A stretch of DNA of 64,000 bases. Origin: Mycolicibacterium aromaticivorans JS19b1 = JCM 16368 (lineage in GTDB: Bacteria > Actinomycetota > Actinomycetes > Mycobacteriales > Mycobacteriaceae). Location of the stretch: NCBI RefSeq assembly GCF_000559085.1, contig NZ_JALN02000001.1, positions 1,116,001-1,180,000 of the forward strand, in the 5' to 3' direction. The notes under the pieces were generated by a model. The model worked only from the letters and a program-made list of their open reading frames with translations, did not search any database and was not told where the DNA came from. A program made the translations under genes and the position numbers. This document shows, piece after piece, positions 1 through 6,857 of the stretch (position 1 is the first letter of the stretch; each line of letters begins with the position of its first letter).

Positions 1-1068
1 ACCATCTCCGGTCTGGTCGGCCTCGTCGTCCAGACGCCCGCAGGCGCGCTGATCGACCGAATCCCGCACCGCCGAATGGTTCTCATCGTCGCGGCCGTCG
101 TGGTGACGGCCAGTTGCCTGTGCCTGCCCGCCGTGCACGGCTACGTTGCGGTGACCGCGACCCAATCGGCCGCGGCCGCCGCCGCCACCGTTTTCGGCCC
201 CGGCATCACGGCAATCAGCCTCGGACTCGTGGGCGCCAAGCTGCTGACACCGAGGATTGCGCGCAACGAGGCGTTCAACCATGCGGGCAATGCCGCATCC
301 GCGGGCATCGCCGCCCTGCTGGCCATCCAGTTCGGTCCGGTCGTGGTGTTCTGGCTGATGGCGGTGCTCGCTCTGCTCAGCGTGGCCTCTGCCGCGCGCA
401 TCAAGGATTCGGAGATTGACGAAAGCCTGGCGCGAGGCCTGTCCGCCGACCACACGGTCGACAGCCACGCCAGTAGCTGGTCGGTGTTGTTCACGAGCCG
501 AAGCCTGTTGGGCTTCGCCGCTGTCGTATTCGTGTTCCACCTGTCGAACGCCGCGATGCTGACCTCGGTCAGCCAGCTCCTTGTGCGGGTCGCGGGGAAG
601 AACAGCGCGACGTCGCTGACCGCGCTGTGCGTCCTCGCGGCGCAGCTCGTCATGGTTCCGGTCGCGCTCGTCGTCGGGCGCACCGCCGACTCGTGGGGGC
701 GCAAGCCGATCTTCGTGGCGGGTTTTGCCGTGTTGGCCGTGCGCGGCGTGCTCTACACCGTCTCGGACAACCCGGTGTGGCTGGTCGCGGTGCAGACTCT
801 GGACGGCGTCGGCGCCGGCATTTTCGGGGCCTTGTTCCCGGTCGTGATCGCCGACCTGACCGCGGGCACGGGTCACTTCAACGTGACCCAGGGCGCTCTC
901 GCCACCGTTCAGGGCGCGGGGGCCGCGATCAGCGCCGGGCTGGCCGGGGCATTGATCGTCGCCGCCGGCTACCACACGACGTTCATCACGCTGTCGGCCA
1001 TCGCGGTCGCCGGGCTGGTTGTCTACCTTGCCGCGGTCCCGGAGACCCGGGCGCGGGCGCACAGCTAG
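1..1068 (+). CDS. MFS transporter, 5' end outside window
   Basis: The frame is open from base 1, so the start lies upstream; the in-frame ATG at 76 is internal. The visible part is made of repeated hydrophobic segments of about 20 residues. It also has a loop with the pattern G-R-T-A-D-x-x-G-R-K after the middle of the fragment, matching the conserved cytoplasmic loop motif of the major facilitator superfamily. The protein is an inner-membrane transporter or drug/metabolite exporter; the substrate cannot be told. It ends directly against the stop of the opposite-strand gene at 1069 with no spacer, so the two genes are convergent. Confidence 0.85.
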   Translation, partial: TISGLVGLVVQTPAGALIDRIPHRRMVLIVAAVVVTASCLCLPAVHGYVAVTATQSAAAAAATVFGPGITAISLGLVGAKLLTPRIARNEAFNHAGNAASAGIAALLAIQFGPVVVFWLMAVLALLSVASAARIKDSEIDESLARGLSADHTVDSHASSWSVLFTSRSLLGFAAVVFVFHLSNAAMLTSVSQLLVRVAGKNSATSLTALCVLAAQLVMVPVALVVGRTADSWGRKPIFVAGFAVLAVRGVLYTVSDNPVWLVAVQTLDGVGAGIFGALFPVVIADLTAGTGHFNVTQGALATVQGAGAAISAGLAGALIVAAGYHTTFITLSAIAVAGLVVYLAAVPETRARAHS

Positions 1069-1476
1069 TCAGTCGCGGGCCGGTGGGGTGATCGATTCGG
1101 CGGCGATAGTGACGATCACGCGAGTCTCGTCGGGATTACCGGAGAAGTTCGGATAAGGGATGCCGAGGTACTTCTGTGAGATCTCATCAATGCTGGCGCG
1201 ACCACCCACTGTCGTCGTCGACAACACGCGACCTCGAACTGCGTAGTACCGAGTGACGTTGTCGGGGTCGACGACGTTGACGGCGATGCGAGGGTCGCGG
1301 GACAGATTTCGCGCCTTCTGCATGCCATCGACGATGTTGATGACGATGTGCTCGCCATCGGTGGTCACCCACGTCTCGGTCAGCTGGGGTGAGCCGTCAG
1401 GCATGAGCGTTGCCACGAAGCAGGGACTGGGGCGCTGTAACAGCGCGAGCAACCCGTCAGGAAGCGGTTGGGACAT
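1069..1476 (-). CDS. PPOX-class F420/FMN-binding split-barrel oxidoreductase
   Basis: This 135-residue protein has the pattern of the small F420-dependent pyridoxamine-oxidase-like family. It starts with a strand reading 'ATLMPDGSPQLTETWV', then an 'H-I-V-I-N' strand, a 'KARNLSRDPRIAVNV' helix-strand, and 'YYAVRGRV'. Family members use deazaflavin F420 or flavin to reduce small substrates in the cytoplasm; the substrate is unknown. The ATG is preceded by a Shine-Dalgarno-like AGGAAT. It lies 7 bp downstream of the gene ending at 1484 on the same strand, so the two probably form an operon. Confidence 0.8.
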   Translation of the reverse strand: MSQPLPDGLLALLQRPSPCFVATLMPDGSPQLTETWVTTDGEHIVINIVDGMQKARNLSRDPRIAVNVVDPDNVTRYYAVRGRVLSTTTVGGRASIDEISQKYLGIPYPNFSGNPDETRVIVTIAAESITPPARD

Positions 1477-1483
1477 CGAATTC

Positions 1484-1828
1484 CTAACTCGGGGGCTGCA
1501 GAGGCGGCGGCTGGTCGGGCGGTGCGAAGAACCAGTTGTCCGGATTCTTCTGCGAGTACACCACCGGGATGAGTTGGCCCATCGTCGGCCAGTCGTTCAC
1601 GTCGACCGCCATCCGCTGATACACCACGTGCTCATTGACCGTGGGGCCGTTGATGACCCCGCTGATCGTGACGAACTGTTCGCCGGTGGCGTCGGGGCGC
1701 GGACTGACCCCGGTCACCAGAAGCGTGCCGTCCACCACCTCGCCGCGCGGGCCGCGGCGCATCAAGCGCGGGGCCAAGACCAGGGCCAGCGCACCGACGA
1801 TGAGCAATATCACCGCGAATTCCCACAT
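1484..1828 (-). CDS. Small single-pass membrane protein, unknown function
   Basis: This 114-residue protein starts with one strongly hydrophobic segment (about residues 3-21) followed by Arg-Arg, so it is probably anchored with its remainder in the cytoplasm by the positive-inside rule. The C-terminal domain is soluble, with a '[11 protein letters not shown]' strand and a Trp-rich, Pro-rich tail. I recognise it only as a hypothetical protein of the kind common in mycobacteria. It precedes the F420-type oxidoreductase by 7 bp and is divergent from hisN. Confidence 0.7.
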   Translation of the reverse strand: MWEFAVILLIVGALALVLAPRLMRRGPRGEVVDGTLLVTGVSPRPDATGEQFVTISGVINGPTVNEHVVYQRMAVDVNDWPTMGQLIPVVYSQKNPDNWFFAPPDQPPPLQPPS

Positions 1829-1884
1829 GCGGCCATGGTAGGACTAGCCGCATGAGCGAAGCCCGCGGAGCGAATCAACGGCGG

Positions 1885-2679
1885 ATGAGCGACCAGGATG
1901 TACGGGCAGACCTGTCTGTGGCGTTGCAGCTAGCTGACCGCGCCGATGCGATCACTCTCGACCGATTCGGGGCGCTGGATCTGCGCATCGACACCAAACC
2001 GGACCTGACGCCCGTCACCGATGCCGATGAGGCCGTCGAGGCCGATGTGCGCGCGGAGCTGTCCCGCGAGCGCCCGGACGACGCCGTGCTCGGTGAGGAA
2101 TACGGCGGCACCGCCGAATTCCAGGGCAGGCAGTGGGTGATCGACCCGATCGACGGGACCAAGAACTTCGTTCGCGGCGTGCCGATCTGGGCGACCTTGA
2201 TCGCCCTTCTGGCCGACGGCGTGCCGGTCGTCGGTGTGGTCAGCGCCCCGGCCCTGAATCGGCGGTGGTGGGCCGGCCACGGACTGGGCGCTTTCGCGCA
2301 CTCCGGGGACGGGCCGGCCCGGCCGTTGTCGGTCTCCGGCGTTGCCGAGCTGGGATCGGCCAGCCTGTCGTTCTCCAGCCTGTCCGGTTGGGCCGACCTA
2401 GGCCTGCGGGACCAGTTCATCGGGTTGACCGACGACGTGTGGCGAGTGCGCGGCTACGGCGACTTCTTCTCCTACTGCCTGGTCGCCGAGGGCGCCGTCG
2501 ATATTGCCGCCGAACCCGAGGTCAAGCTGTGGGACCTGGCGCCGCTGGACATCCTGGTCCGCGAGGCCGGTGGCCGCTTCACCAACCTCGACGGGCAGCC
2601 CGGCCCGCACGGCGGGCATGCCGTGGCCACCAACGGCTTGCTGCACGCCGCGACCCTGGCGAGCCTGGGCCGGCGGTAG
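1885..2679 (+). CDS. hisN: Histidinol-phosphatase of the inositol monophosphatase family
   Basis: The enzyme removes phosphate from histidinol phosphate in histidine synthesis. Metal-site motifs are visible: 'LGEEYGG', the hallmark '[12 protein letters not shown]', and the C-terminal '[15 protein letters not shown]'. It matches M. tuberculosis Rv3137, which has been characterised as HisN, almost throughout. An in-frame ATG at 1852 would add 11 residues encoded by a low-complexity stretch. The family N-terminus aligns with the ATG at 1885, so I prefer that start. As in M. tuberculosis it lies just upstream of fadE24, but the pflA gene found between them there is absent here. Confidence 0.88.
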   Translation: MSDQDVRADLSVALQLADRADAITLDRFGALDLRIDTKPDLTPVTDADEAVEADVRAELSRERPDDAVLGEEYGGTAEFQGRQWVIDPIDGTKNFVRGVPIWATLIALLADGVPVVGVVSAPALNRRWWAGHGLGAFAHSGDGPARPLSVSGVAELGSASLSFSSLSGWADLGLRDQFIGLTDDVWRVRGYGDFFSYCLVAEGAVDIAAEPEVKLWDLAPLDILVREAGGRFTNLDGQPGPHGGHAVATNGLLHAATLASLGRR

Positions 2680-2745
2680 CCGCATGGCCGCGCTGGTGTG
2701 ACCGACCCAACAGCATTGGCGCCGCGGAGCGCTTCCGGCATCTAC

Positions 2746-2761
2746 CTTACTTTGGAGTAAG
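2746..2761. promoter_or_regulatory. Inverted repeat upstream of fadE24
   Basis: CTTACT-TTGG-AGTAAG is a perfect 6-bp inverted repeat with a 4-bp centre, 53 bp before the fadE24 ATG in an AT-richer patch of the intergenic region. The right arm overlaps a possible -10 element (TAAGAT). This is the form expected of a repressor operator controlling fadE24-fadE23; the binding protein is not known from the sequence. Confidence 0.5.
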
Positions 2762-2814
2762 ATAGGCTGCAGCGAGATCTGACCAGCACGCCCACCATCG
2801 ACGAGGCTGCCACC

Positions 2815-4197
2815 ATGACCAACACCCTTCCCCCCACATCCGCCAGCGCACGGGCCCGCGATAGCGCGGTCGGGCAGTACAAGCACAAGCGCTCCCTGAC
2901 CGACATCGGGCTGGCGCTTGTCACCCCGCTGATGGGGCAGGACTTCCTGGACCGCTATCACCTGCGCGACCCGCTGAATCGCGGCCTGAAGTACGGGGTC
3001 AAGCAGGCGTTCTCCACCGCAGGCGCGGCCACCCGGCAGTTCAAGAAGGTTCAGGGCATCGGCAAGGCGCCGGCCCGGCTGCGGCCCAGCGGCGCAGACT
3101 ATTTCGACCTCACCCCCGACGACGACCAGAAGATGATCGTCGCGACGGTCGACGAGTTCGCCGAGGAGATTCTGCGTCCGGCCGCTCACGACGCCGACGA
3201 CGCCGCGACCTATCCCGCCGATCTGATCGCCAAAGCCGCCGAGCTCGGCATCACGGCCATCAACATCCCCGAAGACTTCGACGGCATCGCCGAGCAGCGC
3301 ACCACCGTCACCAACGCGTTGGTGGCCGAGGCACTCGCCTACGGCGACATGGGTCTTGCGCTGCCGATCCTGGCCCCCGGTGGCGTCGCCTCGGCGCTGA
3401 CGCACTGGGGCAGCGCCGACCAGCAGGCCACGTACCTCCGCGAATTCGCCGGCGAGAACGTGCCACAGGCCTGCGTGGCGATCGCCGAACCGCATGCCCT
3501 CTTTGACCCGACCGCGCTGAAGACCACCGCGGTGCGCACCCCGAGCGGCTACCGCCTCGACGGCGTGAAATCGCTGGTTCCCGCCGCCGCCGATGCCGAA
3601 CTGTTCATCGTGGCAGCACAACTCGACGGCAAGCCGGCGTTGTTCATCGTCGAGGCCTCGGCCGCCGGCTTGACGGTCACCGCCGACCCCAGCATGGGGA
3701 TCCGGGCCGCGGCGTTGGGCCGAGTGACATTGGACAAGGTGTCGGTACCGCTGTCGGCCCGCCTCGGCGAGGACGGGGCGACCGACGCGGACTATTCCGA
3801 AGCAATTGCGTTGTCCCGCTTGGGCTGGGCTGCGCTGGCGGTCGGCACCTCACACGCGGTGCTCGACTACGTAATCCCCTACGTCAAAGAGCGCGAGGCA
3901 TTCGGCGAGCCGATCGCCCGCCGTCAGGCCGTCGCGTTCATGTGCGCCAACATCGCCATCGAGCTCGATGGCCTGCGGTTGATCACCTGGCGCGGCGCCG
4001 CGCGCGCAGAGCGTGGCCTGCCGTTCGTCCGCGAGGCCGCGCTGGCCAAGAAGCTGGGCACCGACAAAGGCATGCAGATCGGCCTGGACGGGGTGCAGCT
4101 ACTCGGCGGCCACGGCTTCACTAAGGAGCACCCGGTGGAGCGCTGGTACCGCGATCTGCGGGCCATCGGCGTCGCCGAGGGTGTAGTCGTCCTCTAA
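2815..4197 (+). CDS. fadE24: Acyl-CoA dehydrogenase FadE24
   Basis: This 460-residue flavoprotein belongs to the acyl-CoA dehydrogenase family. It has an N-terminal extension of about 90 residues, an all-helical domain from about residue 100, a central beta domain, and a C-terminal helical domain ending '...LLGGHGFTKEHPVERWYRDLRAIGVAEG'. It oxidises acyl-CoA to enoyl-CoA, passing electrons to ETF; the chain specificity is not visible. The length and extension match M. tuberculosis FadE24 (Rv3139). fadE23 follows 33 bp downstream on the same strand, so the two probably share a transcript and may form a heteromeric enzyme. Confidence 0.9.
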   Translation: MTNTLPPTSASARARDSAVGQYKHKRSLTDIGLALVTPLMGQDFLDRYHLRDPLNRGLKYGVKQAFSTAGAATRQFKKVQGIGKAPARLRPSGADYFDLTPDDDQKMIVATVDEFAEEILRPAAHDADDAATYPADLIAKAAELGITAINIPEDFDGIAEQRTTVTNALVAEALAYGDMGLALPILAPGGVASALTHWGSADQQATYLREFAGENVPQACVAIAEPHALFDPTALKTTAVRTPSGYRLDGVKSLVPAAADAELFIVAAQLDGKPALFIVEASAAGLTVTADPSMGIRAAALGRVTLDKVSVPLSARLGEDGATDADYSEAIALSRLGWAALAVGTSHAVLDYVIPYVKEREAFGEPIARRQAVAFMCANIAIELDGLRLITWRGAARAERGLPFVREAALAKKLGTDKGMQIGLDGVQLLGGHGFTKEHPVERWYRDLRAIGVAEGVVVL

Positions 4198-4230
4198 CCG
4201 CCTAACGGCTAACGAACGGAAAAGACTGAC

Positions 4231-5445
4231 ATGGCAATCAATCTCGAACTGCCGCGCAAGCTGGAAGCCGTGATCGAGAAGGCACACCAGGGCGCCGCGG
4301 AGATGCTGCGGCCGATCTCCCGCAAGTACGACGTCGCCGAGCACGCCTACCCCGTCGAATTGGACACCCTGGCAACGTTATTCGAGGGAATCTCGGAAGC
4401 CAACACGATCTCGTTCGCGGGCACGGAGGCATTCCGCGACAGCGACGACGGCCCGAAGGGAAACATCAACGGCGGCAACATGTCCGCCTTGCTCAACGCC
4501 CTGGAAATTTCCTGGGGTGACATCGCGCTGCTGCTGTCGGTGCCTCGCCAGGGCCTCGGAAACGCCGCGATCTCCGGAGTGGCCACCGACGAGCAGTTGG
4601 AGCGGCTGGGCAAGAACGTCTGGGCCGCCATGGCGATCACCGAACCGTCGTTCGGTTCGGACTCGGCGGCGGTGTCGACGACGGCGGTGCTCGACGGCGA
4701 CGAATACGTGATCAACGGCGAGAAGATCTATGTCACCGCCGGCTCCCGCGCCACTCACATCGTGGTGTGGGCGACGCTGGACAAGTCCAAGGGCCGGGCG
4801 GCGATCAAATCGTTCATCGTGCCGCGTGAGCACCCCGGGGTCACCGTCGAGCGTCTCGAGCACAAGCTCGGCATCAAGGCCTCCGACACTGCGGCCATCC
4901 GATTCGAGAACGCCCGCATCCCCAAGGAGAACCTGTTGGGGAGCCCGGAGATCGAGGTGGAGAAGGGCTTTGCCGGGGTCATGGAGACCTTCGACAACAC
5001 CCGGCCGATCGTGGCCGCAATGGCGGTCGGGGTGGCACGCGCCGCCCTGGAGGAACTGCGCACGATCCTGACCGAGGCCGGCGTGGAGATCTCCTACGAC
5101 AAGCCGGCGCACGTCCAGAGTGCCGCTGCTGCGGAATTCCTTCGCATGGAAGCCGACTGGGAGGCCGGTTATCTGTTGACCGTGCGCTCAGCGTGGCAAG
5201 CCGACAATGCGATCCCGAACTCCAAGGAAGCGTCCATGGGCAAGGCCAAGGCCGCCCGCGTCGCCAGCGACATCACTCTCAAGGCCGTCGAATTAGCCGG
5301 AACGGCAGGCTATTCCGAGCAGACGCTGCTGGAGAAGTGGGCCCGCGACTCGAAGATCCTGGACATCTTCGAGGGCACGCAGCAGATCCAGCAGCTGGTG
5401 GTGGCCCGCCGCCTGCTCGGGCTGTCCTCCACCGAACTCAAGTAG
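4231..5445 (+). CDS. fadE23: Acyl-CoA dehydrogenase FadE23
   Basis: This 404-residue acyl-CoA dehydrogenase has the flavin and substrate-site signature 'AMAITEPSFGSDSAAVSTTA' and the C-terminal 'LLEKWARDSKILDIFEGTQQIQQLVVARRLLG' (quoted in part as landmarks). The C-terminal motif 'IFEGTQQIQ' is typical of active family members. It is the partner of fadE24 and corresponds to Rv3140. In M. tuberculosis fadB4 follows directly; here about 12 kb of other genes intervene. It is convergent with the aldo/keto reductase, whose stop begins at the next base. Confidence 0.9.
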   Translation: MAINLELPRKLEAVIEKAHQGAAEMLRPISRKYDVAEHAYPVELDTLATLFEGISEANTISFAGTEAFRDSDDGPKGNINGGNMSALLNALEISWGDIALLLSVPRQGLGNAAISGVATDEQLERLGKNVWAAMAITEPSFGSDSAAVSTTAVLDGDEYVINGEKIYVTAGSRATHIVVWATLDKSKGRAAIKSFIVPREHPGVTVERLEHKLGIKASDTAAIRFENARIPKENLLGSPEIEVEKGFAGVMETFDNTRPIVAAMAVGVARAALEELRTILTEAGVEISYDKPAHVQSAAAAEFLRMEADWEAGYLLTVRSAWQADNAIPNSKEASMGKAKAARVASDITLKAVELAGTAGYSEQTLLEKWARDSKILDIFEGTQQIQQLVVARRLLGLSSTELK

Positions 5446-6297
5446 TCACGCCACTGCTGTCAGCTCGCGCTGGGTCCGCTCGTCGAGTTCGATACCGGCG
5501 ACGGCGAGGTTCTCCTCCAGGTGGTCCAGCGAGGACGTGCCGGGAATGAGCAACACGTTGTCGGCGACGCCCAGTGTCCACGCCAGTGCGATCTGGGCGG
5601 GCGTCTGACCGAGCCGTTCGGCCGCGGCGGTGATGAGGGGATGCGACAGCACCGGATTCACCTCGTGGAACGCCGAGCCGAGTGGGAAGAACGGGACGAA
5701 CGCGATGCCGCGGGCCACGCATTCGTCGAGCACCGGCTGCGAGGACCGGTCCACCAGATTGAACGGATTCTGGACGCACACGATGTCGGTGAGTTCCAGC
5801 GCATGCAGCAGCTGCTCGTGAGTGACGTTGCTCAGTCCGACTCCGGCGATCAGGCCCTCGTCGCGGGCGGTGATCATCGCACCGAGCTGATCGGTGAACA
5901 GCGCATCGGGTTCTGACTCCATCACTCGCAGGTTGACCGCGGCCAGCCGCTCGACACCGAGGGTGCGCAGATTCTCCTCGATGGCGGCGCGCAACCGGTA
6001 CGGCTCGGCGTCGGGAAGCCACGCGCCCTGATCATCGCGCCGCGCGCCGACCTTGCTGACCAGTGCGAGGCTGTCGGGATACGGATGCAGCGCCTCGTGG
6101 ATCAGCTCGTTCGCCACATCCGGGCCGTAGAACTGCGAGGTATCGATGTGGTCGACGCCTGCATCCACGGCGCGGCGCAGTACCGCCAGTGCCTGCTCGC
6201 GATCCCGTGGCGGCCCGAATACACCGGGACCGGGCAGCTGCATCGCGCCGAATCCGAGGCGGTGGACCTGATAGCCGGCCAACGCACAACGTGTCAT
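5446..6297 (-). CDS. Aldo/keto reductase with an altered catalytic tetrad
   Basis: This 283-residue TIM-barrel NADPH-dependent reductase has Asp52 in 'HIDTSQFYG', Tyr57 in the same motif, and Lys82 in 'SKVG'. The fourth tetrad residue, His in the usual 'DLYxLH', is replaced: the aligned segment reads 'AAVNLRV', placing Arg124 there. NADPH-phosphate-binding residues near 'LIPGTSSLDHLEENL' are conserved. It probably reduces or isomerises small carbonyls in the cytoplasm. It is divergent from the MarR gene across a region with a perfect palindrome, which suggests MarR control. Confidence 0.82.
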   Translation of the reverse strand: MTRCALAGYQVHRLGFGAMQLPGPGVFGPPRDREQALAVLRRAVDAGVDHIDTSQFYGPDVANELIHEALHPYPDSLALVSKVGARRDDQGAWLPDAEPYRLRAAIEENLRTLGVERLAAVNLRVMESEPDALFTDQLGAMITARDEGLIAGVGLSNVTHEQLLHALELTDIVCVQNPFNLVDRSSQPVLDECVARGIAFVPFFPLGSAFHEVNPVLSHPLITAAAERLGQTPAQIALAWTLGVADNVLLIPGTSSLDHLEENLAVAGIELDERTQRELTAVA

Positions 6298-6337
6298 GGG
6301 GATCCTCCACTGGCAGAGAATAGATTGAAGTCGAATT

Positions 6338-6351
6338 GTTTGATATCAAAC
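6338..6351. promoter_or_regulatory. MarR-type operator palindrome
   Basis: GTTTGATATCAAAC is a perfect 14-bp palindrome in the divergent region, about 40 bp from the aldo/keto reductase start and 50 bp from the MarR start. The TTGATATCAA core is of the kind MarR-family dimers bind, so it is the likely site for autoregulation and for repression of the reductase gene. Confidence 0.6.
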
Positions 6352-6386
6352 TATATTGCTGGCGCGCTACGCTTCCTGTCAACCCA

Positions 6387-6404
6387 GGGAGGTGAAGCCA
6401 CATT
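6387..6404 (+). promoter_or_regulatory. Strong Shine-Dalgarno before an ATT start
   Basis: GGGAGGTG (6387-6394) is an almost ideal Shine-Dalgarno sequence, and 7 bases after it comes ATT in the frame of the MarR gene. No ATG, GTG or CTG occurs in this frame between the preceding in-frame TGA (6393-6395) and the ATT or for 80 bases after it. The first standard start is TTG at 6483, which has no ribosome site and would remove the first dimerisation helix. Confidence 0.6.
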
Positions 6405-6854
6405 CCACGCTCAGCACACGACGCCGAATCCCGTCAGCGCGCGGCCACCCTCGCCGACGCCTTCGGCCGCGCCGGCAAGACATTGGTCCGCGCCCTCGAC
6501 GAGCGGCTCGGTGACCACGGCGTGTCCACCCCCCGATCCAAGGTCCTGTTCGAGGTGGATCGCTGCGGACCGGTCCGGCTCACCGACCTGGCGCGCACCG
6601 TCGGCATCACACAGGGCACTGCCTCCACCTTGACCGACGCACTCGTCCGGGAAGGTTTGATCGAACGCTGCGCCGACGACTCCGATCGCCGGGTGACCCT
6701 GCTGAAGGCCACACCCACGGGCCGGCGGCAGGCGCAAACCTGGGCCGGCGCGTACACCGCCGCCGCCGAGGAGCTGTTCGGAATTCTGTCCGGCGAGGAA
6801 CAGCTGGCACTCACCGAACTGCTGCAGCGCCTGGCCGACTCGATCGACGGCTGA
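6402..6854 (+). CDS. MarR-family transcriptional regulator, probable ATT start
   Basis: Read from ATT at 6402 the protein is 150 residues, the normal MarR length. It has a first helix of about residues 14-38, a winged helix-turn-helix of about residues 57-109 ('VRLTDLARTVGITQGTASTLTDALV' then 'ERCADDSDRRVTLLKATPTG', given as landmarks) and C-terminal dimer helices. The 'DxRDRR'-like wing (DDSDRRV) is the family hallmark. Starting at TTG 6483 would leave only 123 residues without a proper first helix. It probably represses itself and the divergent aldo/keto reductase through the palindrome at 6338. It is convergent with the molybdoenzyme, whose stop is 3 bp away. Confidence 0.8.
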   Translation: MPRSAHDAESRQRAATLADAFGRAGKTLVRALDERLGDHGVSTPRSKVLFEVDRCGPVRLTDLARTVGITQGTASTLTDALVREGLIERCADDSDRRVTLLKATPTGRRQAQTWAGAYTAAAEELFGILSGEEQLALTELLQRLADSIDG

Positions 6855-6857
6855 GCC

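Noticed and set aside
1852..1884. N-terminal extension of HisN from ATG 1852
   Set aside because: The extra 11 residues come from a GC-rich string seen at many mycobacterial gene starts and do not align with the family; ATG 1885 does.
6085..6633. Open frame overlapping the reductase start and the MarR gene
   Set aside because: It runs across the promoter and operator in the wrong frame, and the MarR helix-turn-helix is in another frame.
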